Assembly: GCA_964638865.1 (NCBI GenBank)
Contig: CAZXBG010000047.1
Span: 1-23,951 of the forward strand
Direction of reading: 5' to 3'
Length of the DNA stretch: 23,951 nt
Source of the DNA: UBA7236 sp964638865
GTDB taxonomy: Bacteria > Bacteroidota > Bacteroidia > Chitinophagales > BACL12
Position 1 is the first letter of the stretch, and every line of letters begins with the position of its first letter. The position numbers and the translations under genes were made by a program. Below, in pieces: positions 1 to 7,759 of this stretch. The notes under the pieces are model-generated. The model did no database searches and was not told the DNA's origin. It worked only from the letters and a program-made list of their open reading frames with translations.

Positions 1-196
1 GGGTCGGGGGTATGGTTTGTTTGGCGGTATAAACATGTGACCCCTTCGGGGTCGGTGATATTAGGTTGTTTGGTGTTATATACATGTGACCCTTCGGGGT
101 CGGGTTTAATTATATCACATTAATTGATCCTGAAGGGATCACATGTACATAGAAAACCACAGCAATTGTCCCGCCGACCCTGAAGGGGTCGCATGT
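1..196. repeat. Cluster of REP-like palindromes in both orientations
   Basis: Seen: four palindromes built on GACCCC-TTC-GGGGTC. Two are in plus orientation (39-53, 6-bp perfect stem; 88-101, one C missing), each preceded by CATGT and a related TTGTTTGG-G-TATA stretch. Two are in minus orientation (126-140 and 176-190), each followed by ACATGT or GCATGT. Bases 1-10 (GGGTCGGGGG) look like the tail of a fifth copy cut by the window edge. The units face each other with AT-rich spacers. Inference: this is a REP/REPIN-type cluster, possibly tied to the HUH transposase at 294-755. It could instead be the subterminal hairpins of that IS200-like element. Confidence 0.8.
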
Positions 197-293
197 TAAA
201 CACACCGTATGGACAAAAAATTTTTATTTATTTGAAAAGGTCCCGGGTTAAGTCGATAAATAAAATATTGATTGCCTGAATCATTGTCGAATT

Positions 294-755
294 TCATTCA
301 ATCCAGTCAAACAAATATTCAGGCTTATGTTCAATTTCAAATTCATTTAATAAACCTAAATATTCATTTTTAAAGCTGTCTTTTTTGTGATGATTCTTTT
401 GGTTTAAAATATATTTTATCACATTGTCTAAACTGGAGTGACTATACGAAAAAGCACCAAATCCTCCCTGCCATTGGAATTTAGCTTCGGTAAAATTTTT
501 CGTATTGATAAAATCATTGGACGATTTTTTAATTTCTCGAACTAAGTCAGATAAGCAACAGGATGGTTTCATACCAATTAAAAAATGAATGTGGTCTGGC
601 ATACCATTTATTGCAAGCATCTTTTGATTATTATTTTGCACTATTCCGGTTATATATTTATATAATTCTTCCTCCCATTTTGATAAAATGAGCGATTGTC
701 GGTACTTGACTGCAAAAATTGTTTGAATGTAAATTTGTGTGAATGTTCCTGCCAT
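294..755 (-). CDS. tnpA: IS200-like (Y1/HUH) transposase, REP-associated type possible
   Basis: A 153-residue protein of normal length for the small IS200/IS605 TnpA family. These enzymes cut and rejoin single-stranded DNA at hairpins using an HUH metal site and one tyrosine. The HUH pair is visible as DHIHFLIG near residues 54-61. The catalytic tyrosine is probably in VIKYILNQKNHH near residues 113-124, where family members carry YIxNQxxHH. The N-terminal TQIYIQTIFAVKYRQ and C-terminal YLFDWIE match the Bacteroidota branch as I know it. It starts at an ATG and shows no break, so it may be active. No TnpB or accessory gene is nearby, and palindromic repeats lie just beyond its 3' end. Whether it is a mobile IS or a domesticated RAYT cannot be decided from one copy. 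Confidence 0.9.
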   Translation of the reverse strand: MAGTFTQIYIQTIFAVKYRQSLILSKWEEELYKYITGIVQNNNQKMLAINGMPDHIHFLIGMKPSCCLSDLVREIKKSSNDFINTKNFTEAKFQWQGGFGAFSYSHSSLDNVIKYILNQKNHHKKDSFKNEYLGLLNEFEIEHKPEYLFDWIE

Positions 756-1204
756 AATGTAAGTTTTAAAAGATTAACAAAATATCATTTAATATTCGAA
801 AATATTGAAAATAATTGAATTCCAAATTTGTAAATTTAGATTATCGGAAGAAACTTCTATTTAAAACTCAGAATATTTGTCGATTAATTAAGCAGGAGTA
901 AAATGTAAATGATTTAAAAAAATAATCGATTATTTTATTTAAAGCGGTAATTATAATTTATTGATCTCAATTGGGTATTTTAATTTCTTTCGATAAATTT
1001 CAAAAAAAGAGAAAAATTTAAAGGTCAGATTTCAAATAGTCTTAACTACTTTACCAATAGGAAAATATACTTGTGTTTTAGGGTGTAAGATTCGATTAGG
1101 AATTTACTTTAAGGAGATGGTTTTAAGAATTGCAGGCTTAAGGAATGATCCATGGAGCTTATATATGGTTTAAAAAATGATAATCTAAACTTATTTATTA
1201 TCCG
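756..1204. other. AT-rich intergenic region without a recognisable gene
   Basis: About 450 bases between the divergent transposase and cysteine desulfurase genes. I see no reading frame with protein-like composition and no RNA gene. The only structured item is an 18-bp perfect palindrome at 919-936 (AAAATAATCGATTATTTT), which extends imperfectly to about 913-942. Part of this stretch may be the left flank of the transposase element, but no end can be defined. Confidence 0.5.
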
Positions 1205-1212
1205 TAACTTTG
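1205..1212 (+). promoter_or_regulatory. Bacteroidota -7 promoter element (TAACTTTG) for cysteine desulfurase
   Basis: TAACTTTG fits the Bacteroidota primary-sigma -7 consensus TAnnTTTG and ends 17 bases before the ATG at 1230. I do not see a good TTG at the -33 position, so the call rests on the -7 element and its location. Confidence 0.45.
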
Positions 1213-1229
1213 CCTAATAACCTAAACCA

Positions 1230-2366
1230 ATGCGCGTTTATTTTGATAATGCAGCCACAACCAGCCTTGATGCAAAGGTGTTAGAGGCAATGCTTCCTTA
1301 CCTGAACAACCATTATGGCAACCCATCGTCCATCCATTCATATGGGAGAGAGACTAGAGCAGCTATTGAAAAGGCCCGAAAATTCGTGGCAGCACTTTTC
1401 CATGTTTCACCGGGAGAAATCTTTTTTACGAGTGGGGGAACTGAGGCCAATAATATGGCTTTGCAATGCAGCGTTCGCGACTTGGGTGTTACACATATCG
1501 TAACTTCTGAAATTGAACATCATGCAGTAACTCATACCGTTGAGGCATTAAAAGCAGAAGGAAAAATTAAATTGAGTTATGTAAAGTTGTTGCCTGATGC
1601 TTCTATCGATTATACCGATCTTGAAAATATCCTGAAAAATTCATCGGAGAAAACTTTAGTAAGTTTGATGCATGCAAATAATGAAATTGGTGTTTTATTG
1701 GATATAGAAAAGGTAAGTGTGTTATGTAAAACCTATAATGCTTTTTTTCATTGTGATACTGTTCAAACAATGGCACATTACCCGCTGGATCTTCAAAAAA
1801 CGAAGATCCATTTTATTTCTTGTGCTGCGCATAAATTTCACGGGCCAAAAGGCGTTGGATTTATTTATGTAAATGCAGATGCAAGTATTAAACCACTTAT
1901 TCACGGTGGTGCACAGGAAAGAAATATGCGTGCCGGCACAGAAAATCTTTACGGAATAATTGGTCTCGCAAAAGCACTGGAAATTGCATATGCAGAATTA
2001 GAGGAGACAAAAAAATATATTACATCTCTGCACGATCATTTGCGTAACAGACTAAAAAACGAATTTCCCGGAATAATATTTAATTCCCCGGAAAATGGAT
2101 TATATACTGTTTTAAATGTAAATTTTCCTGCAAGTGAAAAAAATGAATTATTGTTATTTAATTTGGATATAGCAGGTATTGCAGTTAGTGGAGGAAGTGC
2201 CTGCAGCAGTGGAAGCAGCATAGGCTCCCACGTAATTGCACATCTTCACCGCGAAAAAGATTCTGCTGCCGTTCGTTTTTCTTTTTGCAAGTTTAATACG
2301 ATGGAGGAAGTTGATTTTATGGTGGATAAACTCAAAGAGATTGTTTTGGTAGGGGAGAAGGTTTAA
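1230..2366 (+). CDS. Cysteine desulfurase (NifS/IscS-type, class V aminotransferase fold)
   Basis: A 378-residue PLP enzyme that removes sulfur from cysteine and passes it as a persulfide to Fe-S cluster assembly or tRNA thiolation. Visible motifs are the N-terminal YFDNAATTSL, the TSGGTEANN cofactor-binding turn (67-75), the EHHAV segment with the likely catalytic His97, the HCDTVQT segment (174-180), the PLP lysine Lys202 in AAHKFHGPKG, the RAGTEN motif (234-239) and the active-site loop SGGSACSSGS with Cys325. All expected catalytic residues are present and the length is normal for group I desulfurases. It acts in the cytoplasm. No iscU, sufU or tRNA-thiolation gene is adjacent, so its acceptor is unknown. 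The next gene is a distant fold relative 132 bases downstream. The ATG at 1230 gives the canonical N-terminus directly. Confidence 0.95.
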   Translation: MRVYFDNAATTSLDAKVLEAMLPYLNNHYGNPSSIHSYGRETRAAIEKARKFVAALFHVSPGEIFFTSGGTEANNMALQCSVRDLGVTHIVTSEIEHHAVTHTVEALKAEGKIKLSYVKLLPDASIDYTDLENILKNSSEKTLVSLMHANNEIGVLLDIEKVSVLCKTYNAFFHCDTVQTMAHYPLDLQKTKIHFISCAAHKFHGPKGVGFIYVNADASIKPLIHGGAQERNMRAGTENLYGIIGLAKALEIAYAELEETKKYITSLHDHLRNRLKNEFPGIIFNSPENGLYTVLNVNFPASEKNELLLFNLDIAGIAVSGGSACSSGSSIGSHVIAHLHREKDSAAVRFSFCKFNTMEEVDFMVDKLKEIVLVGEKV

Positions 2367-2473
2367 AAAATGTTTTAGGTTCCGGATTCTGAGTTTTGAT
2401 TAGGGTGAACTTGACTGAAGCAATGACATTCCTTCTTTCATTATTCATTCTCAATAATTTTCCCTATCATTGT

Positions 2474-2493
2474 CAATTATCAATTATCAATTA
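2474..2493. repeat. Short tandem repeat CAATTAT x3
   Basis: Three head-to-tail copies of the 7-mer CAATTAT, the last one incomplete, end 5 bases before the ATG of the downstream aminotransferase-like gene. This is a simple-sequence tract in the 5' region where an RBS would lie. Copy-number change could alter leader spacing, but that is inference. Confidence 0.6.
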
Positions 2494-2498
2494 CTTCC

Positions 2499-3779
2499 AT
2501 GGTAAATCGCAGGTCATTCTTAAAAAAAGCATCAGCACTTGTAAGTCTTGCTGCTTTACCCGAATTGGTTTTTAGTGAAGAATTAAAAGCCGGAATTAAC
2601 AGAGTAAATAATATCTCTCCCGAACTTGTTGCACAGGATGAGGACTTTTGGAGTATGATCAAAGAATCCTATACTACTTCTGCAACCCTTATTAATTTAA
2701 ATAATGGTGGTGTAAGCCCTTCCCCAAAGGTGGTGCAGGATGCCTTAGACCGATTTAATAAAATGGCAAATGAGGGGCCGAGTTATTACATGTGGCAAAT
2801 ATTGGATAAAGGAAGAGAAAGCCTCCGCAAAAAAATTGCAGATTTGGCAGGTTGTGATATAGATGAAATTGCAATCAATAGAAATACAACGGAAGCACTT
2901 GATAATATTATTTTTGGACTAGATCTCGAAAAAGGGGATGAAGTAATTCTCACCAAACAGGATTATCCAAATATGATAAATGCATGGAAACAACGCGAAA
3001 AAAGAGATGGTATTATAATTAAATGGGTGGAGTTGGATTTGCCTACGGATAGTAAAGATTATCTTGTAAACAAATATACCGAACAAATTACAGCGCGAAC
3101 TAAATTAGTACAGGTAAATCATATCATTAACTGGACAGGTCATATTAATCCGGTAAAAGAAATTGCAGATGCGGTGCATGCAAAAGGTCCGGAAGTAATG
3201 GTTGATGGAGCGCATACTTTCGGGCATTTTGTTTTTAAAATTCCTGAACTTGGTGCAGATTATTATGGAACCAGCTTGCATAAATGGCTGAGTTCTTCCA
3301 TTGGTACAGGAATATTGTGGATCAAAAAAGAAAAGATACAAAAGGTTTGGCCATTAATGGGTGCACCAGAAACGCAGGATATTAATAATATTCGCAAATT
3401 CGAAAATCTTGGAACACGATCATTTCCAATTGAATATTCTATTGCAAATGCAATTGATTTTCATTTAATGATAGGACCCGAACGCAAAGAAGCACGTTTG
3501 CGATATTTAAAAGATTATTGGACCTCAAAATTGTCTACCTATCCAAAATTCAAATTAAATACCTCACTCAATCCGAAATTTTCTTGTGCAATTGCAAACT
3601 TTTCTATTGAGGGCCACGAACCGGGAGATATTGCTACAAAACTATTCAACGATCTCTCCATTCACTGCGTTGCAATTAATTGGGAAAACATTCACGGGGT
3701 TCGCATTGCTCCGCATGTTTATACAAGTCTTTCTGATCTGGATAGACTGGTGGAAGGGTTGAAGCCGCTTTGTAAGTGA
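2499..3779 (+). CDS. Class V aminotransferase-fold PLP protein with Tat-type signal (isopenicillin N epimerase-like)
   Basis: A 426-residue protein. Residues 1-26 begin NRRSFLKKASALVSLAALP, a twin-arginine leader pattern (RRxFLK followed by a weakly hydrophobic stretch), so the folded, PLP-loaded enzyme is probably exported. The rest is a class V aminotransferase domain: an NNGGVSPSP start (68-76), an NRNTTEALD turn (128-136), the cofactor aspartate Asp236 in MVDGAHTFG, and the PLP lysine Lys262 in GTSLHKWLSS. The overall pattern resembles isopenicillin N epimerase/kynureninase-like proteins rather than desulfurases, and no desulfurase Cys loop is visible. The substrate is unknown and the epimerase label should not be taken literally. 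It lies 132 bases after the cysteine desulfurase. A shared transcript is possible, but I see no distinct promoter. Confidence 0.85.
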   Translation: MVNRRSFLKKASALVSLAALPELVFSEELKAGINRVNNISPELVAQDEDFWSMIKESYTTSATLINLNNGGVSPSPKVVQDALDRFNKMANEGPSYYMWQILDKGRESLRKKIADLAGCDIDEIAINRNTTEALDNIIFGLDLEKGDEVILTKQDYPNMINAWKQREKRDGIIIKWVELDLPTDSKDYLVNKYTEQITARTKLVQVNHIINWTGHINPVKEIADAVHAKGPEVMVDGAHTFGHFVFKIPELGADYYGTSLHKWLSSSIGTGILWIKKEKIQKVWPLMGAPETQDINNIRKFENLGTRSFPIEYSIANAIDFHLMIGPERKEARLRYLKDYWTSKLSTYPKFKLNTSLNPKFSCAIANFSIEGHEPGDIATKLFNDLSIHCVAINWENIHGVRIAPHVYTSLSDLDRLVEGLKPLCK

Positions 3780-4040
3780 GGAGGGGAGGTCAGAGTTTGA
3801 GTATATCTTTGGAAAGTAAACAGTGGGCAGTAAATAATGGGCAGTTTGTAGGATTGGAGATTGTTGCTTCGAATTAAATTTTTAGTGAAATTAAATAATA
3901 TCGAATATTGAACAAGGAATAAAGAACAATAATCGGATCACATCCCTTAAACTTTTGCAAACCATGTAAACGTTTGCTAACCCAGAACTCAGAACTAAAC
4001 TAATCAATTTTCAGTAAAGTTAGTCCTGTGTCTTATTTCG

Positions 4041-4048
4041 TATATTTG
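4041..4048 (+). promoter_or_regulatory. -7 promoter element (TATATTTG) that fixes the mutS start
   Basis: TATATTTG is a perfect TAnnTTTG -7 element. It ends 6 bases before the ATG at 4055 and lies inside the longer reading frame that could begin at 4028. If it is used, transcription begins at about 4052-4055. Translation from 4028 would then be impossible and the mRNA would be nearly leaderless. There is no clear TTG at -33. Confidence 0.55.
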
Positions 4049-4054
4049 CAATAC

Positions 4055-6664
4055 ATGAAACCCTTAAAAGAAACCCCGTTAATGGGGCAATACAATCGCA
4101 TTAAGGCGAAACATCCGGATGCGATTTTGTTGTTTAGGGTTGGAGATTTTTATGAAACATTTTCGCAGGATGCAGTTATAACTGCCAAGGTTTTGGGAAT
4201 AGTACTTACAAGACGCGCAAATGGTTCTGCAACCCATATTGAATTGGCAGGATTTCCCTATCACGCTTTAGATGCATATCTTCCAAAATTAGTTCGGGCA
4301 GGATATAGAGTTGCAATTTGTGAACAACTGGAAGATCCAAAACTCACCAAAACAATAGTAAAAAGAGGAGTTACCGAATTAATTACGCCAGGTATTACTA
4401 CCAGTGATAAAATGCTGGAAGCAAAAAATAATAATTATTTGGCCAGTTGTTTTTTGGGAAAAGAAAATGCCGGAATTAGTTTTTTAGATATTACAACAGG
4501 TGAATTTTTTGTCGCGCAAGGCAAAAATGATTATATCGAAAAATTACTGCACAGTTTGCAACCCGCAGAAATTATTTTACCGAAATTTCAGGTTAAGCAT
4601 TTTAAAGAATTATTCGGAAATAAATTTTATGTATACGGATTGGACGATTGGATTTTTGCGGAAGATTATACAAAGGAAAAATTATTAACCCATTTCGGAA
4701 CCACCTCTTTAAAAGGATTTGGAATAGAGGAATTGGAACACGCAATTATTGCAGCAGGAGCGTGTATTCATTATTTAAAAGATACGGAACACAATAATCT
4801 CGGCCATATTACAGCTGTTTCCCGTTTACCGGAGGAACAATATGTTTGGCTCGACAGATTTACTATCCGAAATCTTGAATTGGTGCATTCTTTTAATGAG
4901 GAGGGAAGTTCTCTGTTAAAAGTGTTGGATCACAGTATCACGCCAATGGGAACACGTTTGTTGCGGAGATGGATATTGATGCCATTAAAGGATAAACACG
5001 CAATTGAAGTAAGACTTGATACGGTTGAGCATCTTATAAAAAATCCTGAACTTTCGAAAAATATTGGAAATTCATTAAAAGCAATTGGTGATCTGGAAAG
5101 AATTATTTCTAAGGTGTCGATGCAGAAAATAAATCCGAGGGAAGTATTGCAATTGAACAGGGCATTACATGCTTTAGCAGACCTGAAATCTTATTTATTG
5201 AAAACGGAAAATCCCCATTTGCAAAAGATAGGAGATCAGATCAATCTATGCGAATTAATTAAGAAACGAATTGATGCCGAATTAACAGAAGATGCTCCTG
5301 TCCAAATTCATAAAGGTAATCTTATTAAAAAAGGAATAAATGCAGATCTCGATGAGTTGCGGGAGATCGGTAATTCGGGTAAGGATTTTTTATTAAAATT
5401 GCAGCAAGAAGAAATTATTCGCACAGGAATTCCGAGTTTGAAAATCGGATTTAATAATGTATTTGGATATTATTTGGAAGTAACCAATAAATATAAAGAT
5501 ACTGTTCCTGTTGATTGGATCAGAAAACAAACTTTAACCAGTGGTGAACGATTCATTACGCCACTTTTAAAGGAATATGAAGAAAAAATATTGGGTGCGG
5601 AGGAAAAAATAGTATCTCTGGAACAAAAATTATATGATGAACTGATATTCGCACTCAACGAATATGTTCAACCCATTCAATTAAATGCAGGTATTGCTGC
5701 GCGATTGGATGTATTACTCAATTTTGCAAATACCGCTATTCAAAATACGTATAGAAGACCCGAATTATTTGACGATGCCGATTTATCGGGAATGGTGGAT
5801 ATTAAGGAAGGCAGACATCCTGTAATTGAACATCATTTACCTGTTGGGGAAAATTATATTCCCAACGATATTTTCCTTGATTCTGAAACGCAACAGATCA
5901 TTATTATTACCGGCCCTAACATGGCAGGAAAATCTGCATTGTTAAGACAAACAGCTTTAATAGTGCTAATGGCACAAATGGGAAGTTTTGTGCCTGCAAG
6001 AGAAGCAAAAATCGGAATTGTAGATAAAATATTTACACGTGTAGGAGCAAGTGATAATATTTCAAGTGGAGAATCTACCTTTATGGTGGAGATGAATGAA
6101 ACTGCTTCCATTATGAATAATATTTCCAACAGAAGTTTAATATTATTGGATGAAATTGGAAGAGGAACCTCCACCTTCGATGGAATTTCTATTGCCTGGA
6201 GTCTATGTGAATATTTGCACACAAATCCTTACGCAAAACCGAAAACGTTATTTGCAACGCACTATCACGAATTGAGTGAACTGGAAAATAAATTCGAAAG
6301 GATTAAGAATTTTCATGTAAGCACAAAAGAAGCAGGCAATAAGGTATTGTTTCTTAGAAAGCTCCAGCCGGGTGGCAGTAAACACAGTTTCGGAATTCAC
6401 GTTGCCCGCATGGCAGGAATGCCTCAGCAAATTGTAAAACGTTCCAATGAAATACTAAAACAATTGGAACAAAAAAATATCGGTTCCGAATTACACAATG
6501 AAATTAAAAAGATCAAACAACAAACTTTCCAGTTAAATATGTTCAGTATGGATGACCCTCAGCTTGTAAAAATTCGGGAACTTCTTCAAAATCTGGATAT
6601 TAATTCTTTATCACCAATTGAGGCATTGATGAAATTGAAAGAATTACAGGATGCAATAAATTAA
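4055..6664 (+). CDS. mutS: DNA mismatch repair protein MutS
   Basis: An 869-residue MutS that binds base mismatches and small loops and recruits MutL with ATP. From the chosen start: the mismatch-reading wedge GDFYETF with Phe32 and Glu34; the connector and lever/clamp region through the middle, including TSGERFITPLLKEYE; Walker A GPNMAGKS at 620-627; the signature segment SGESTFMVEMNE; Walker B LILLDEIGRGTSTFDG with Asp699-Glu700; and the ATHYHEL switch. All key residues are intact and the length is normal. An upstream in-frame start at 4028 would add nine residues not typical of the family and would contain the promoter -7 box, so I prefer 4055. No mutL is in the window. A hairpin follows the stop at 6680-6699. 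Confidence 0.97.
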   Translation: MKPLKETPLMGQYNRIKAKHPDAILLFRVGDFYETFSQDAVITAKVLGIVLTRRANGSATHIELAGFPYHALDAYLPKLVRAGYRVAICEQLEDPKLTKTIVKRGVTELITPGITTSDKMLEAKNNNYLASCFLGKENAGISFLDITTGEFFVAQGKNDYIEKLLHSLQPAEIILPKFQVKHFKELFGNKFYVYGLDDWIFAEDYTKEKLLTHFGTTSLKGFGIEELEHAIIAAGACIHYLKDTEHNNLGHITAVSRLPEEQYVWLDRFTIRNLELVHSFNEEGSSLLKVLDHSITPMGTRLLRRWILMPLKDKHAIEVRLDTVEHLIKNPELSKNIGNSLKAIGDLERIISKVSMQKINPREVLQLNRALHALADLKSYLLKTENPHLQKIGDQINLCELIKKRIDAELTEDAPVQIHKGNLIKKGINADLDELREIGNSGKDFLLKLQQEEIIRTGIPSLKIGFNNVFGYYLEVTNKYKDTVPVDWIRKQTLTSGERFITPLLKEYEEKILGAEEKIVSLEQKLYDELIFALNEYVQPIQLNAGIAARLDVLLNFANTAIQNTYRRPELFDDADLSGMVDIKEGRHPVIEHHLPVGENYIPNDIFLDSETQQIIIITGPNMAGKSALLRQTALIVLMAQMGSFVPAREAKIGIVDKIFTRVGASDNISSGESTFMVEMNETASIMNNISNRSLILLDEIGRGTSTFDGISIAWSLCEYLHTNPYAKPKTLFATHYHELSELENKFERIKNFHVSTKEAGNKVLFLRKLQPGGSKHSFGIHVARMAGMPQQIVKRSNEILKQLEQKNIGSELHNEIKKIKQQTFQLNMFSMDDPQLVKIRELLQNLDINSLSPIEALMKLKELQDAIN

Positions 6665-6679
6665 AAAATAATTTCCCAA

Positions 6680-6699
6680 GTGGTTGGAACACCAACCAC
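6680..6699. repeat. Perfect 8-bp hairpin GTGGTTGG/CCAACCAC
   Basis: GTGGTTGG (6680-6687), loop AACA, CCAACCAC (6692-6699). It sits 16 bases after the mutS stop in the space between convergent genes. No T-run follows on either strand, so a classical intrinsic terminator is unlikely. CCACGGC occurs just after it and again at about 6718-6724, suggesting a remnant of a palindromic intergenic repeat. Confidence 0.55.
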
Positions 6700-6742
6700 G
6701 GCTTATAGAAACAATAACCACGGCGTTCAAAAAATACAAAAA

Positions 6743-6800
6743 TTTCACGTAAAGTCGCAAAGATGCAAAGGAAAATAAAATGTAAATAGTAATTTAAATA
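6743..6800 (-). repeat. Dispersed TTTGCG-type repeat, inverted copy of the 16.4-kb element
   Basis: The minus-strand reading of this stretch matches bases 16434-16477: TTTAAATTAC-ATTT-CATTTTATTTT-CTTTGC-TCTTTGCG, with about four mismatches over 44 positions. The CACGTAAAGTCGCAAAG part is the same core as in the array at 16.05-16.5 kb. It lies between the convergent mutS and DUF481 genes. Confidence 0.7.
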
Positions 6801-6888
6801 TGGTATTGCGTGAAAAAATAAAATGAGATACACATTTTAAACACACACCACATCTTTGCAACAAATAAAACAATACAGATGAAATAAG

Positions 6889-7641
6889 TTAGAACTCCAA
6901 ACCCAAACCTGCTGTCAGCTCATAAATTGTATTTACTACTCCTGCAGCCGGTTCAGAATCGTCGAGCAAGTTGTAATTAACTACTAAATATAATTTTTTA
7001 GTAAGGAAAGATTTTATATCCAGTGAAGTGGATATCCGTCTGTCAGAAAAATCATCAAACTTTGGTTGAAAATAAGTGGTGCTTACAACTGAATAAGTTT
7101 CTTTCGGAGATAAAGTAAAAGAAATATAACTGCTTAAGCGATGATTTTGTTGTGGAACCTCCACACCTGTATTTTTTTCATTTTCGTACATATATAAGGC
7201 AGCTGCATATAACCTAAATTCATCAGTTCCTACAATTTTAAACCGAGGCCCTGTTCCAGTTAATATTCGAAGGTCAATTGCGAGTGGTTCATTATATTGA
7301 CCCTGCACAAATGCTTCCCAAACAAACCGATCTCTTATTTTATAATTATACCTAAAATGCTGAAATCCGGAATTTACAAATTTTTGATTTTCATTTACCT
7401 GAACTGTTGCTATATCGGTTAATAAAAGAAACAAACTTTTTTTCGTTTTATACTGAATATGCAAATCGGTGAGGACAGATAACACATAATCATTATTCTT
7501 GCTCATATAAACGGATGCTTCGCCGCTTCCTGCCCATCCTACCGTATCCGTTTTAATGCGTTTATCTTCAATATTAATTACCTGAGAATACATCTGATCT
7601 GCGAATAACAGACATCCGATCACTAAAAATATTTTTTTCAT
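6889..7641 (-). CDS. DUF481 family outer-membrane protein
   Basis: A 250-residue protein from the ATG at 7641. A TTG nine bases upstream would only add three residues before the signal peptide. The signal peptide is about MKKIFLVIGCLLFADQMYSQ (residues 1-20). The mature part has the alternating pattern of a small beta-barrel, with family-like segments TVGWAGSGEASV, LLTDIATVQ, FVWEAFVQGQYNEPL and the terminal strand YELTAGLGLEF ending in an aromatic residue, as outer-membrane barrels do. DUF481 proteins are outer-membrane barrels whose function is poorly defined. It lies downstream of the Asp-box gene on the same strand, but a TATTTTTG element at 7674-7681 suggests its own promoter. Confidence 0.85.
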   Translation of the reverse strand: MKKIFLVIGCLLFADQMYSQVINIEDKRIKTDTVGWAGSGEASVYMSKNNDYVLSVLTDLHIQYKTKKSLFLLLTDIATVQVNENQKFVNSGFQHFRYNYKIRDRFVWEAFVQGQYNEPLAIDLRILTGTGPRFKIVGTDEFRLYAAALYMYENEKNTGVEVPQQNHRLSSYISFTLSPKETYSVVSTTYFQPKFDDFSDRRISTSLDIKSFLTKKLYLVVNYNLLDDSEPAAGVVNTIYELTAGLGLEF

Positions 7642-7673
7642 AACAAGCAAATTGGGTTTTATTTAGCTAAAGC

Positions 7674-7681
7674 CAAAAATA
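7674..7681 (-). promoter_or_regulatory. -7 promoter element (TATTTTTG) for the DUF481 gene
   Basis: The minus-strand TATTTTTG matches TAnnTTTG and ends 32 bases before the ATG at 7641. A T-rich stretch, but no exact TTG, occupies the -33 region. The 118-base space between the two genes supports separate transcription. Confidence 0.4.
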
Positions 7682-7759
7682 CGAATTGTGTTATAAAAGT
7701 AAAATATTTGCAAATAAATTATTATTACCTGCTCTGATACAGAGGTTTACCGGTCTTTT

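Noticed and set aside
1..196. CRISPR array
   Set aside because: The palindromic units occur in both orientations with uneven spacing and no spacer-like unique segments, and there are no cas genes.
3780..4040. Hidden gene between the PLP protein and mutS
   Set aside because: Bases 3780-4040 show only short AT-rich direct repeats (GGGCAGTAAATAATGGGCAG, AGAACT..AGAACT) and no protein-like frame.
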